Shown piece after piece: positions 27,558-36,761 of a DNA stretch of 61,330 nt; position 1 is the stretch's first letter, and each line of letters opens with the position of its first letter. The DNA lies in contig NZ_FCOC02000031.1 of NCBI RefSeq assembly GCF_001544455.2, forward strand, positions 1 through 61,330, read 5' to 3'. Position numbers and translations under genes: made by a program. Below the pieces are notes generated by a model. The model searched no databases and had not been told where the DNA came from. It was given only the letters and a program-made list of their open reading frames with translations. This DNA comes from Caballeronia sordidicola. Lineage in GTDB: Bacteria > Pseudomonadota > Gammaproteobacteria > Burkholderiales > Burkholderiaceae.

Positions 27558-29000
27558 TCATTGATCGTTGAGGCGAGCGCCCGCGTCAGGGGCAGCGCCG
27601 ATCCCGAACTTGCCGGGGTTCATGAGGTTGCGCGGATCGAGTGCGTGCTTGATCCGTTCGAGCATGGCGAAGCCGCTGCCGAGTTCGTCTTTCATCCGCG
27701 CGGCGCGAGCGAGACCCACGCCGTGATGATGTCCAATGGTGCCACCGGCCGCGAGCACGCGCGCCATGACCGTGTCCCACACCTTCAGATAACGCTCGCG
27801 GGCGGCGGCGCTGTCGGCGGCGTCCACGAAGAAGATGAAGTAGAGGCACGCGCCGGTCGAATAGAAATGCGAGTAGTGACCCATTGCCTTGCTGCAAAGC
27901 GGCGCGACATCCTGCATCAGCTTTTCATAGAGCGGCACGAGTTCGTTCCACGATGCGGCGACTTCGATTGCATCGGCCATGCGTCCTGGGCCGTCATTGC
28001 CGCGCGTGAGCCAGCTTGCATCGAAACGATGGGCTTCCCATGCCGCGCCAATCGCCTCGCCAAGCGGCGTTGCGCCATGCCGTATCGCGATGTCCGAGAG
28101 TACTTTTTGCTCCGCTTCCACGATCTCGCTCGCGCCTTCGTGGCCCACTATCAGCAGCGGTTTGTTCAGGTTCTCGCCCACCCGCGCGTACAACCCTTCC
28201 GCCTCGATTGCATCGTAAAGACGCAAGACGGCCGCGCGTACGTGGCGTCCGTACGCTTCGCGCAAGGCGCGGGTGGCGCTCGCAAGGTCATCGAATGCAT
28301 AGCCCGATAACGCCAGCCGCTCCGCTTTCGGAAATACGCGCACGGTCACTTGCGTGATGAGTCCAAACGCGCCTTCCGCGCCGATAAAAAGGTTCGCGAG
28401 GCTCGGTCCCGCCGCCGATCGCGGTGTTGGTCGGAAGGCGACGGTCTCGCCATCGGGCAACACGGCTTCGAGTCCGAGCAGCAGGTCTTCGATGCCGCCG
28501 TACTTGCTCGAAAACGTGCCGGTCGAGCGCGTGGAGACGAGTCCGCCCATCGACGCGAGATACAGGGACTGCGGATAGTGCCCGAGCGTGAAGCCGCGCT
28601 CGCCAAGCCAGCGCTCGAGATCGCCGCCTATCACGCCGGGTCCGACCGTGACCATGAGATTGTCTTCATCCAGGTGAACGATGGCGTTCATCTTTCGCAG
28701 GTCGATCACCACCGATCCCGCCGCTGGCACGGCCGCGCCGGTCACGCCGGAGCCCGCGCCGAACGGCACGATTGAGAACCCTTGCTGCGTGGCGATACGC
28801 ACCGCCTCGCGCACCCCTTGTGCATCCACAGGCTGCACGACGCAAGCCGGACGATGCGCGCCGGCTTCCTCTGCCGTCCACTTGGCGGCGAACGGCCATG
28901 CGTCGTTTGAATGGGCCTGTAACACGGCAAGTTCTGTCGATACGGCTGCTTCGCCCAGGCTTTCACGCAGTGTCTTCACCACGATGTCATTGCTGTTCAT
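27558..29000 (-). CDS. FAD-linked oxidase of the GlcD / alkyl-DHAP-synthase-like type
   Basis: A 480-residue PCMH-type flavoprotein. The FAD-binding region (IVPFGAGSGVTGAAVP, then YPQSLYLASMGGLVSTRSTG) fills the first half. The C-terminal cap contains GHYSHFYSTGACLYFIFF and a triple-histidine motif in GGTIGHHHGVGLAR, as in alkyl-dihydroxyacetone-phosphate synthases and related 2-hydroxy acid dehydrogenases. It is spaced 12 bases before pdxA2 in the sugar-acid operon. It probably feeds that pathway by oxidising a hydroxy acid, but the substrate is not established. Confidence 0.85.
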   Translation of the reverse strand: MNSNDIVVKTLRESLGEAAVSTELAVLQAHSNDAWPFAAKWTAEEAGAHRPACVVQPVDAQGVREAVRIATQQGFSIVPFGAGSGVTGAAVPAAGSVVIDLRKMNAIVHLDEDNLMVTVGPGVIGGDLERWLGERGFTLGHYPQSLYLASMGGLVSTRSTGTFSSKYGGIEDLLLGLEAVLPDGETVAFRPTPRSAAGPSLANLFIGAEGAFGLITQVTVRVFPKAERLALSGYAFDDLASATRALREAYGRHVRAAVLRLYDAIEAEGLYARVGENLNKPLLIVGHEGASEIVEAEQKVLSDIAIRHGATPLGEAIGAAWEAHRFDASWLTRGNDGPGRMADAIEVAASWNELVPLYEKLMQDVAPLCSKAMGHYSHFYSTGACLYFIFFVDAADSAAARERYLKVWDTVMARVLAAGGTIGHHHGVGLARAARMKDELGSGFAMLERIKHALDPRNLMNPGKFGIGAAPDAGARLNDQ

Positions 29001-29092
29001 TGTGAGTCATCCTCATTTTCGTCATCATGCTCGGCTGAAATTTGGCTAGTACGTGGCTTGCCAGAACTAACGTCGCGCAGGGCGTTGATTCT

Positions 29093-29881
29093 TCATTCAT
29101 CGGCGGCTCGCAATACATTCACGCCGCGCTGGCGTAATGCGTCGCCGACTTCCTCCGGCAGGCGCGCGTCCGTGTGCCAGCCATCCACGGCGTCTATTGG
29201 CGTGATCGAGGCGAAGCAGACCTTTTCCCACTTCGAACTGTCGGCAATGGCGAACACGCGGCGCGCGCGTTGCAGCACCGCTTGTTTCACATCGATACCG
29301 ACCGGGCTGCTCGCAGTCCATCCCGCCACAATGTCGATACCCGATACCCCAAGAAAAAACAGGTCGAAGTTGAGAGCGCCGATCTGCGCGAGCGTGGCGG
29401 GTCCGCTCGCGCCAAAGGTGTCGGGATAGATCTCGCCGCCAATCTGATGAAGCGTGATGTTCGGATGCCCGGCCAGTTCCGCGCCAATGTTGATGGCATG
29501 CGTGCTCACGCGCACTTTCAGGTTCTCTTCAAGACTGCGCCGCACGAGCGCGCGGGCGACTTCGATGGCGGTCGTGCCGGTATCGAGGTAAATCGACTGG
29601 CCTGTTTCAACCTGGCGCGCCGCTGCAATCCCGATTGCGCGCTTCTCTTTCTGGAACTGCTTGAAACGCAGCCAATAGCCCGGGTCCCGATCCGAAGCCA
29701 GCACCGCGCCGCCGTGTACGCGGCGTGCGAGGCCGCGGACTTCGAGGTCCTTGAGGTCACGGCGCAGCGTCATCTCCGACGCGTCCAGCAAGGCGGTCAG
29801 GTCCTTGAGCGACACGCTGCCACGCTCGGCGAGTAGCTCGAGGATGGCCTGCGTGCGAGAACTCTTGATCGGTGTCGCCAT
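29093..29881 (-). CDS. DeoR-family transcriptional regulator
   Basis: A 262-residue regulator. The N-terminal helix-turn-helix (SRTQAILELLAERGSVSLKD, followed by RRDLKDLEVRGLARRVHGG) is the DeoR signature. The C-terminal domain has the sugar-phosphate-binding DTGTTAIEVAR and a DLFFLGVSGID strand typical of DeoR effector domains. It is the first gene of the minus-strand sugar-acid operon and probably represses it until a phosphorylated intermediate appears. A matching inverted repeat lies 27 bases upstream of its start. Confidence 0.92.
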   Translation of the reverse strand: MATPIKSSRTQAILELLAERGSVSLKDLTALLDASEMTLRRDLKDLEVRGLARRVHGGAVLASDRDPGYWLRFKQFQKEKRAIGIAAARQVETGQSIYLDTGTTAIEVARALVRRSLEENLKVRVSTHAINIGAELAGHPNITLHQIGGEIYPDTFGASGPATLAQIGALNFDLFFLGVSGIDIVAGWTASSPVGIDVKQAVLQRARRVFAIADSSKWEKVCFASITPIDAVDGWHTDARLPEEVGDALRQRGVNVLRAADE

Positions 29882-29907
29882 GAAAATCGATCCTTGCCGG
29901 TGTTAGA

Positions 29908-29929
29908 TTTTGTTATATCTTACACAAAA
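29908..29929 (-). promoter_or_regulatory. Inverted repeat, candidate DeoR operator
   Basis: TTTTGT at 29908-29913 and ACAAAA at 29924-29929 form perfect 6-base arms with a 10-base AT-rich spacer, just upstream of the DeoR-type gene. Position and AT-rich arms fit autoregulation. No close -35 partner is clear. Confidence 0.45.
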
Positions 29930-30080
29930 CGGCGCGGTTTAAAGAGCAGGAATATAAAAAATTTGGTGAGTTCGCATGCGTGCTTAAAACTTCGGATGCG
30001 AGTTAACCCGGGTATGCAAGAGTAAAACGAGCCTTCTACACTGGGCCACATCGATGAAAACGTAATAGAAAGCAACAGTG

Positions 30081-30098
30081 TGTCTGACATACCAGACA
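30081..30098 (+). promoter_or_regulatory. Inverted repeat in the leader of the MFS/CoA operon
   Basis: TGTCTGACATACCAGACA has perfect 6-base arms and a 6-base spacer. It lies 17 bases before the chosen ATG at 30116, in the untranslated leader. It could be an operator for one of the nearby IclR or GntR proteins, but it does not match the repeat at 36839-36859. Confidence 0.4.
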
Positions 30099-30115
30099 AA
30101 ACGAAGGAGACCGCG

Positions 30116-31468
30116 ATGACCCGAAGCACTCGAGGACCTGCCGGTGAGCTCACCGCAGCCAGCCCGGCAACCACCGGCCGCATGCGGTTGCGCTGGGTGA
30201 TCCTGGCCATCACGTCGCTGGTGCTGATCCTGAACTACGCGGATCGGGCGGCGCTCGGTGTCGCGGGCTCGCACATCATCAAGGAGTTCGGGCTCACCAA
30301 GACCGAGTTCGGGCTGATATCAAGCGTGTTTTTTATCGGCTATGCGCCGTTCTGTTTTATCGGCGGGTGGCTTTCCGACAAATACGGGCCGCGCGTGGTC
30401 ATGGGCATGGCGGTCGGCTGGTGGAGCCTGTTCACCGCGCTGACCGCAGCGGGCGCGGGTTATCTCAGCTTCATGGTGATCCGCTTTCTGTTCGGCTTTG
30501 GTGAAGGACCGCAAGGCGCGGTGACCATCAAGACCATGCGCAACTGGTTTCCGCAACGGCAGATGGGCACGGCGGTCGGGGTATCGCAGGGCTGCACGCC
30601 GCTTGGCGGCGCGATTGGCACGCCGCTCGTTGCGTGGTTGATTGCAGGAACGGGCGACTGGCGCACGCCGTTTATTGTGCTGGGCGTACTCGGCTTGCTG
30701 ATGACCGTTGGCTGGTTCGTGCTGGTGCGCGATACACCCGAGAAACATCCGTGGGCCGTCGAGCAGGACGCCACCGATATTGCCGACATCGTCGACCCGG
30801 ACGTCGCGCAAGTGGCGGACGAAGATGCGCCGCCAGTGAGCTTTTACATTCGCCAGCCGCTGGTGCTCGCAACCGCGCTCGCGTTCTTCGGCTATGCATG
30901 GGTGCTGTATTCGTTCCTTTCGTGGTTCCCGGTTTACCTGGTCGAAGCGCGCGGCGTGAACCTGAAGGAAGTGGCGCTGACGGGCGCGCTGCCCTGGTTG
31001 CTTGGCTTCGTGGGGTATTTGCTCGGCGGCGTGCTGACGGACAACATCGCCGTGCGTACCGGGCGTCCCGCGTTCGCGCGCAAGAGCGTGATCGTGGTCG
31101 GGCTGACGCTCACCGCTATCCTGTTGTGCTTCGTCGGGCTCGCGACCACGCTTACGGGAGCGATGGTGCTGATGTCGTCGGTCGTGTTCCTGCTGTATCT
31201 CACCGGCAGCCAGTATTTCACGCTCATCTCCGACACCATTCCGAAGTCGCGCCTGGGCGGCGTTGTCGGCTTCGTGCATTTTCTGGCGAACACATCCGGC
31301 GTGTTCGCGCCGCTGGCCGTGGGGGCAATCGTCGATCGCACGCACTCGTGGGTGCTTACGTTCGGCGTGTCGGCGGGCGTGTGTATAGCAGGCGTGGTCG
31401 CCATTCTCGTCTGGGGCCGCACGCCGCCGCGCGCGCCGCTTGCAGCTACATCATTGAAAGGGGAGTAA
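30116..31468 (+). CDS. MFS transporter, anion:cation symporter type
   Basis: A 450-residue carrier with 12 hydrophobic segments and the ACS hallmarks ILNYADRAALG in helix 1 and GGWLSDKYGPRVVMG in loop 2-3. FGFGEGPQGAVTIK is typical of sugar-acid and organic-acid carriers of this family. The start at 30116 has AAGGAG seven bases upstream; an earlier in-frame start would run through the inverted repeat. It opens a five-gene operon whose other members handle CoA thioesters, so it probably imports their acid substrate. Confidence 0.9.
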   Translation: MTRSTRGPAGELTAASPATTGRMRLRWVILAITSLVLILNYADRAALGVAGSHIIKEFGLTKTEFGLISSVFFIGYAPFCFIGGWLSDKYGPRVVMGMAVGWWSLFTALTAAGAGYLSFMVIRFLFGFGEGPQGAVTIKTMRNWFPQRQMGTAVGVSQGCTPLGGAIGTPLVAWLIAGTGDWRTPFIVLGVLGLLMTVGWFVLVRDTPEKHPWAVEQDATDIADIVDPDVAQVADEDAPPVSFYIRQPLVLATALAFFGYAWVLYSFLSWFPVYLVEARGVNLKEVALTGALPWLLGFVGYLLGGVLTDNIAVRTGRPAFARKSVIVVGLTLTAILLCFVGLATTLTGAMVLMSSVVFLLYLTGSQYFTLISDTIPKSRLGGVVGFVHFLANTSGVFAPLAVGAIVDRTHSWVLTFGVSAGVCIAGVVAILVWGRTPPRAPLAATSLKGE

Positions 31469-31473
31469 GTCTC

Positions 31474-31932
31474 ATGCCAGGCTGGCAAACCGTTGAACGT
31501 TATTTCGAAGACTATGTGCTGGGAGAACAGGAGGGCGAGCGCCGCCGCACAGTCGACCAGGGCGACATCAGCCAGTTCGCCGGTCTCACGCTCGACTTCC
31601 ACCCGGCGCATACAGATGCGACCTATGCCGACCCGCGCTATGGCGGCAGGCTCGCGCACGGCATGCTGACCTTCGCGCTGGTCACGGGCCTCAACGTGGA
31701 ATACAACCTGCGCGCGATTTCGTACGGCTACGAGAAAGTGCGTTTCCCCGCGCCGGTTCGCGCGGGCGACACGGTCATCGCGAAGTCCGAGGTGATCGAA
31801 CTCACGCCGCACAAGCGCCCGGAGATCGGGCTCGTGACCAAGCGCTATACCGCGACGAACCAGGATGGCGCAGTGGTGTTCAGTTGCCTGCATGTCCTCG
31901 CCGTAGACCGGAGGAAAACCGCTCATGAGTGA
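31474..31932 (+). CDS. MaoC-like enoyl-CoA hydratase
   Basis: A 152-residue hot-dog fold protein of the MaoC family. It shows FAGLTLDFHPAHTDATYA and GGRLAHGMLTFALVTG, with the Asp and His of the hydratase active site, plus the ending VFSCLHVLAV. It hydrates or dehydrates an acyl-CoA. GGGGAG precedes the ATG and the last 8 bases overlap the CoA-transferase gene. A long open frame upstream lies within the carrier gene and is not coding. Confidence 0.88.
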   Translation: MPGWQTVERYFEDYVLGEQEGERRRTVDQGDISQFAGLTLDFHPAHTDATYADPRYGGRLAHGMLTFALVTGLNVEYNLRAISYGYEKVRFPAPVRAGDTVIAKSEVIELTPHKRPEIGLVTKRYTATNQDGAVVFSCLHVLAVDRRKTAHE

Positions 31933-33103
31933 TTTTCTCGATCAGTATCGCGGGAATGGCCCCTTGCGCGATATCACCGTGCTCGATTTCACGCAGATGA
32001 TGATGGGACCGGTCGCGACCCAGTTGCTCGGCGACATGGGCGCGCTGGTGATCAAGGTGGAGCGTCCGGTCAGTGGCGAATGGGAGCGCAGCTACAACCC
32101 GCGCGGCCGGCGGCTGCATGGCGAGTCGCCGTATTTCCTCGCGATGAACCGCAACAAGCTCGCGATGACCGCCGACCTCACGAATGCCGATGACCGCGCG
32201 ATGATCTGCGATCTCGTGAAGCATTGCGACGTGGTCGTCGAAAATTTCCGTCCGGGCGTGATGGAACGGCTGGGGCTGGGTTATGACGCGCTGCTCGAAC
32301 ATAATCCGCGTCTTGTCTATGCGTCGGGTTCGGGATATGGGCCTAAGGGGCCGCTGATCCATCGGCCGGGTCAGGACATGCTGTTGCAATGCATGAGCGG
32401 CCTTGCCGCCAACTCGGGTCCCGCCGATGGTCCTCCCGTACCCGTTGGCGCACCGGTGCTGGATGCATCGACGGCGTTCCTGCTCGCGTTCTCGATTGTC
32501 TCCGCCGTGCATGGCGCCCGCGCGAACGGGACGCCGCGGCTCGTGCAGGCGAGCTTGCTTGGTACGGCGTTGCTTATCCAGTGCCAGGAAGCGCTGGTCG
32601 CCATGAATACGGACCTCGAATGGCAGCGCAGCGAAGCCGGCATTGCCGCGCCGTGGACCGACGCGCCTTATGGCGTCTACGAAACGGCAGATGGGTTTAT
32701 CGCGATGTCGATGACACCGCGCGCGAAGCTCGCCGGAATTTTCAGTCTGCCGGCCGCGATGATCGATTGTACGGACGACGAATGGTTCTTGAAGCGCGAC
32801 GAAGTCAACCTCGTTTTGAAGGAGCGGCTCAAGCACAAGCCCGCGGCGCAATGGATCGATGAACTCACCGAAGCCGGCATGTGGGTGGCGCCGGTGCAAT
32901 CGGTCTCCGAGATGGTCGGGCAGGAACAGACCGCCGCCAATTCCTATGTGGAAGAAATCAGCACGCCGGGCGGCAACTCGGTCAGGGCAATCGGCTTGCC
33001 AGTGACCATGAGCGGCATGGACGGCGTCAACCGGTTGCCGGTGCCGTACATCGGCGAGCATGACGCCGTTGTACGCGCCGCACTTCGGGGGACGGGCACA
33101 TGA
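31925..33103 (+). CDS. CaiB/BaiF-type (class III) CoA-transferase
   Basis: A 392-residue class III CoA-transferase. The N-terminal VLDFTQMMMGPVATQLLGDM and VVVENFRPGVMERLGLGYD are family landmarks, and the catalytic aspartate is probably in GAPVLDASTAFLLAF. It would activate a carboxylic acid by transferring CoA from another acyl-CoA. It overlaps the MaoC gene by 8 bases and the binding-protein gene by 4, so the genes are co-translated. Confidence 0.9.
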   Translation: MSDFLDQYRGNGPLRDITVLDFTQMMMGPVATQLLGDMGALVIKVERPVSGEWERSYNPRGRRLHGESPYFLAMNRNKLAMTADLTNADDRAMICDLVKHCDVVVENFRPGVMERLGLGYDALLEHNPRLVYASGSGYGPKGPLIHRPGQDMLLQCMSGLAANSGPADGPPVPVGAPVLDASTAFLLAFSIVSAVHGARANGTPRLVQASLLGTALLIQCQEALVAMNTDLEWQRSEAGIAAPWTDAPYGVYETADGFIAMSMTPRAKLAGIFSLPAAMIDCTDDEWFLKRDEVNLVLKERLKHKPAAQWIDELTEAGMWVAPVQSVSEMVGQEQTAANSYVEEISTPGGNSVRAIGLPVTMSGMDGVNRLPVPYIGEHDAVVRAALRGTGT

Positions 33104-34305
33104 GCGGAATCGATCAACAACGCCCGGTGAAACTGCGCGGCATGACATGGTCGCATCCGCGCGGACTCGATCCGTTGCTTGCCGCCACGCGTGCGTTCAG
33201 CGATCAGGGCGTGGCCATCGAATGGGAAGCGCGTTCGCTCAAGGGCTTCGAGGAAGCGTCGATTGCGGACCTTGCGGCCGACTACGATCTGATCGCGATC
33301 GATCATCCGTTCATGGGCAAGGCGTTCGAACAGCGCGCGCTGCAGCCGCTCGACACGCTGTTCGATACCTCATGGCTCGCGCAGCTTCGCGCGGCGTCTG
33401 TCGGGCCGAGCTTCGAGAGCTACGTATGGAACGGCTCGCTCTGGGCGATTCCCGTCGATGCCGCCGCGCAAGTCGCCGCGTATCGTGCCGACCTGCTCAG
33501 TGCAGCCGATGCCGAGATTCCGCGAGACTGGAACGCCGTGCTGGCGCTTGGTGCGCATTTGAGAACGCGCGGGCAGTGGATTGCCGTGCCCACCAATCCG
33601 ACGCACCTGTTTCTTGCGTGGGCGACGATCTGCCATGCGTTCGCTGCGTCGTCCACGCGTCAAGCCGATCTGCGGCCTTTGTGGTGGACCGATAGAGGTA
33701 TAGAACCAGCGCTGGGTGCGCGCGCGCTCGGTGTATTGAGCGAATTGCTCGCGCTATCGCATCCGATGTCATGGGATGCCGATCCCATCGAATTGTTCGA
33801 GCACATGAGCCGCAGCGGCGATATTGCCTATACGCCGGTGGCGTTTGGTTATTCGAATTACGCGCGGCCATCGGCTGGACTGCACCCGTTGAGGTTCGCA
33901 GGCGTGCCTTCGGCCGGGGCGGAAATGCGCGGCGGCATGCTTGGTGGCGTGGGGCTTGCGGTGTCGCATCGCTGTACACAAACGGAGGCCGCGGCACGCT
34001 TCCTGAAGTATGTGGCCGATGCTCCCGTGCAGCGCCGTCTTTACGCCGATGCCGGCGGCCAGCCGGGTCATCGCGAGGCCTGGACCGACACGCACGTCAA
34101 CGCCATCTGTCCGCATTTTTTCGCGCCGACGCTGGATAGCCTCGATGCCTCCTTCGTTCGTCCGCGCGTGCCGTATTATCCTGACTACCAGCGCGACGGC
34201 GGCCTGCTGCTGCACGCGCGCTTGAAAAATGGCGATGAAGCCGCGAAAATCGTGGCCGAGATGAATGCCCTCTGGATGCACATGCGGCGCCAGAGCACCG
34301 GGTAA
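33100..34305 (+). CDS. Family 1 solute-binding-like protein without a signal peptide
   Basis: A 401-residue protein with the two-lobed fold of extracellular solute-binding proteins. It shows YVWNGSLWAIPVDAAAQVAAY and PSAGAEMRGGMLGGVGLAVS, and a late segment DAPVQRRLYADAGGQPGHREA typical of the family. Unlike normal members it starts directly with the mature fold (MSGIDQQRPVKLRGMTWSHP): there is no hydrophobic stretch, Tat or lipoprotein signal, and the ATGA overlap with the CoA-transferase fixes the start. No permease or ATPase gene is near. It is probably cytoplasmic and might bind a pathway acid, but its role is unknown. Confidence 0.75.
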   Translation: MSGIDQQRPVKLRGMTWSHPRGLDPLLAATRAFSDQGVAIEWEARSLKGFEEASIADLAADYDLIAIDHPFMGKAFEQRALQPLDTLFDTSWLAQLRAASVGPSFESYVWNGSLWAIPVDAAAQVAAYRADLLSAADAEIPRDWNAVLALGAHLRTRGQWIAVPTNPTHLFLAWATICHAFAASSTRQADLRPLWWTDRGIEPALGARALGVLSELLALSHPMSWDADPIELFEHMSRSGDIAYTPVAFGYSNYARPSAGLHPLRFAGVPSAGAEMRGGMLGGVGLAVSHRCTQTEAAARFLKYVADAPVQRRLYADAGGQPGHREAWTDTHVNAICPHFFAPTLDSLDASFVRPRVPYYPDYQRDGGLLLHARLKNGDEAAKIVAEMNALWMHMRRQSTG

Positions 34306-34308
34306 GCA

Positions 34309-35898
34309 ATGTCACACACGAACGATCATGGAACGCCGCCGGACACGTGGGCGGCGTTGCTGCAGGAAGCGCATCGCCGGTATGCCGGGCAGGTGGCCGT
34401 GCTCCCCGACTTGTCCGATGCAACCAGTACGCTGCAAGCACCCATGACGTACCGGCAGCTTTACGAAGCGGCCTCGCGCGTGGCGGGCAGGCTGGCAACG
34501 CTTGCACCTCGCGGCGCGCGCGTGATGCTTGCGCTCGACAATCGTCCCGAGACCGTGGTGATCGAGCGTGCGCTTGCGCTGTGGGGCTATGTGCGCGTGG
34601 CGGTCAGTCCGCGCCTGCATCCGCTCGAACTGGCGTTCATTGCCGGCGATTGCGGGGCGCGCGTGATCGTCTGCGAGGCGCATCTTGCGGCGGCTTTGCG
34701 CGAGTCTGCTGACGGGCTTGAGATCATCCCCGCTGATCCTGTGGATGGTTTTGTACTGACGCTCGCCGGATTGATCGATGCACGCAACGACGCGCCGGCT
34801 CTGCCCGACATCCTTCCCGACGACATTGCTTCGCTGATGTACACCTCCGGCACGACCGGCCGCCCGAAAGGCGCGATCAATACACATCGCGCGTGGGCGG
34901 CAATGGCGCGGCGGCTGCTGACCCGGCTTCCTCCAGCAGGTCCCGGCGATATCCTCCTGCACGTCGCACCGATGAGCCATTTCAGCGGCTCGGTTTCGTC
35001 GGCGTATATGGCGAGCGGGGGCGCCATCGCAACATTGCGCCGGTTCGATCCCGCCGCCACGCTCGATCGTGCGCGTGAGCTTGAAGCAACCTGCCTGCCT
35101 CTCGTGCCGACCATGCTTGCCGCGCTCACGCGCGAGGCAAGCACACTCAAGGCGCACGCGCCAGCGTTGCCTGCCATGCGAGCGATTCCCTATGGCGGCT
35201 CTCCAGTCGCGCCCGCCACACTCGAACGCGCGCACGATATCTTCGGTCCCGTGCTCGTGCAGTTCTACGGCATGAGCGAAGCGTTGATTCCGCTCACATG
35301 TCTCGGTATCGATGAACACGGTGCGGGTCCCGAACGTGAGCATCGGCTGGCGACGGCGGGTAGCGCGGTTCCCGGCGGCGATGTAAAGCTCGACGCGGTG
35401 AAGGAGGGTATCGGCGAAATTTGCGTGCGGGGGCCGCATGTGTCGGCGGGATACTGGCTCACGCAGGATGCAATGCGTCCCGCGCTCGATGCCGACGGCT
35501 GGCTGCATACGGGCGATCTCGCGAGCATCGATGCATCCGGCCGTTTCCGCATTGTCGATCGCAGCAATGACGTCGTGATCTCGGGCGGCTTCAACATCTA
35601 TCCGGCGGAAGTGGAGCGCGTGATCGCGGGCGTGCATGGCGTCGCGGATGTGGCCGTAATTGGCGTGCCGCACGAGAAGTGGGGCGAGGCGGTGACCGCG
35701 TTGATCGTGGAAGAGCCTGGCGCGCATTGCGCCGATGAAGACGTCCTCGCCGCGTGCCGGGCGCAGATTGCAGGCTACAAGAAACCCCTTTCCATAGAAC
35801 GTCTGGACGCGTTCCCGAAAACCAGTACCGGCAAGACCGACAAACGCGCATTACGTGAGCGCTACTGGAAAGACGCGCCACGAAAGGTGGGGCAATGA
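34309..35898 (+). CDS. Acyl-CoA synthetase (AMP-binding)
   Basis: A 529-residue adenylate-forming ligase. The P-loop YTSGTTGRPKGAI, the adenine-binding QFYGMSEALIPL, WLHTGDLASID and the C-terminal lysine motif PKTSTGKTDKRALRER are all present, so it should be active. It makes an acyl-CoA from a carboxylate with ATP. It lies 3 bases after the binding-protein gene and closes the operon that begins with the carrier. Substrate class cannot be read from sequence. Confidence 0.92.
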   Translation: MSHTNDHGTPPDTWAALLQEAHRRYAGQVAVLPDLSDATSTLQAPMTYRQLYEAASRVAGRLATLAPRGARVMLALDNRPETVVIERALALWGYVRVAVSPRLHPLELAFIAGDCGARVIVCEAHLAAALRESADGLEIIPADPVDGFVLTLAGLIDARNDAPALPDILPDDIASLMYTSGTTGRPKGAINTHRAWAAMARRLLTRLPPAGPGDILLHVAPMSHFSGSVSSAYMASGGAIATLRRFDPAATLDRARELEATCLPLVPTMLAALTREASTLKAHAPALPAMRAIPYGGSPVAPATLERAHDIFGPVLVQFYGMSEALIPLTCLGIDEHGAGPEREHRLATAGSAVPGGDVKLDAVKEGIGEICVRGPHVSAGYWLTQDAMRPALDADGWLHTGDLASIDASGRFRIVDRSNDVVISGGFNIYPAEVERVIAGVHGVADVAVIGVPHEKWGEAVTALIVEEPGAHCADEDVLAACRAQIAGYKKPLSIERLDAFPKTSTGKTDKRALRERYWKDAPRKVGQ

Positions 35899-35941
35899 CC
35901 ATTGCATGCGTCAGCGCGATGCGTGTGCGCAGAGGCGTTGA

Positions 35942-36718
35942 ATGAGGGTCGTTCCGGGTCTCGACCGGGGACTTCGCATCCTCGCGTTGCTCGCGCAAAA
36001 GCGGGTGCCGATGCGCGTTTCCGATCTCGCGCGCGCACTCGAATTGCCCCGCAGTGCCGCCTATGAACTGGTTCACACCCTGGCGGTTCACGGCATGATC
36101 AAGCAACTGGAAACGGGCGAAGTTGCACTTGGCCCCGGCTTGCCCGTGCTCGGTCACGCGTATAGCGCGGAACTCGATTTCGAGGCGCTCGCGCGTGAGA
36201 CCGTGCAGCGCGTGACGGCGCAATGCGGAGAGACCGCGCAGATCGGCGTCCTCGACGGCTGCAAGGTTTTTTATATCGCGAAGGCCGATTCACCCAACGC
36301 GGTGCCGCTCGCATCGACTGTTGGCGTGAGGCTTCCGGCGCAATGCACGGCGCTCGGAAAAATTCTGCTCGCCATGCTGCCGCAAGACGAATTCGAACGC
36401 CGCATTGGCATGGCGCCACTCGCGCGCCTGACCGACAGATCGATCACCGATCCCGACGCATTGCGCCGTCATCTTCGCGAAGCGCGTTCGCAGCGTTTCG
36501 CGTGGGAGGAGTGCGAATCGAATCCGAATATTGCGTGCGTGGCTGCGCCCATATCGAATGGCGCGGGCGAAACCATCGCTGCATTGAGCATTTCCATGCC
36601 GCTTGCGCGCATGAATGCGCAGCGCCGGCATCAGTTGCGCTCGCTCGTGGTCCAGGCAGCCGATGCACTGTCGGCGCAGCTTGGCAACAGCGCGGCGCCC
36701 GGTTTCGTCGCGGCTTGA
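35942..36718 (+). CDS. IclR-family transcriptional regulator
   Basis: A 258-residue regulator. An N-terminal winged helix (GLDRGLRILALLAQKRVPMR, then LELPRSAAYELVHTLAVHG) is followed by an IclR effector domain with FYIAKADSPNAVPLAS, the QCTALGKILLA segment and FAWEECESNPNIACVAAPI. It lies between the two catabolic operons. A palindrome inside the leader of the downstream operon is its best candidate operator. The gene lies 43 bases after the ligase and is probably read both with that operon and alone. Confidence 0.92.
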   Translation: MRVVPGLDRGLRILALLAQKRVPMRVSDLARALELPRSAAYELVHTLAVHGMIKQLETGEVALGPGLPVLGHAYSAELDFEALARETVQRVTAQCGETAQIGVLDGCKVFYIAKADSPNAVPLASTVGVRLPAQCTALGKILLAMLPQDEFERRIGMAPLARLTDRSITDPDALRRHLREARSQRFAWEECESNPNIACVAAPISNGAGETIAALSISMPLARMNAQRRHQLRSLVVQAADALSAQLGNSAAPGFVAA

Positions 36719-36761
36719 TGCTGGCCGATCAATCCACCGGCAGTTTGTGGCTCAGTGCCCC

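Noticed and set aside
30634..31473. An upstream extension of the MaoC frame
   Set aside because: It runs through the MFS carrier gene in another frame; the MaoC domain starts at 31474 behind a good ribosome site.
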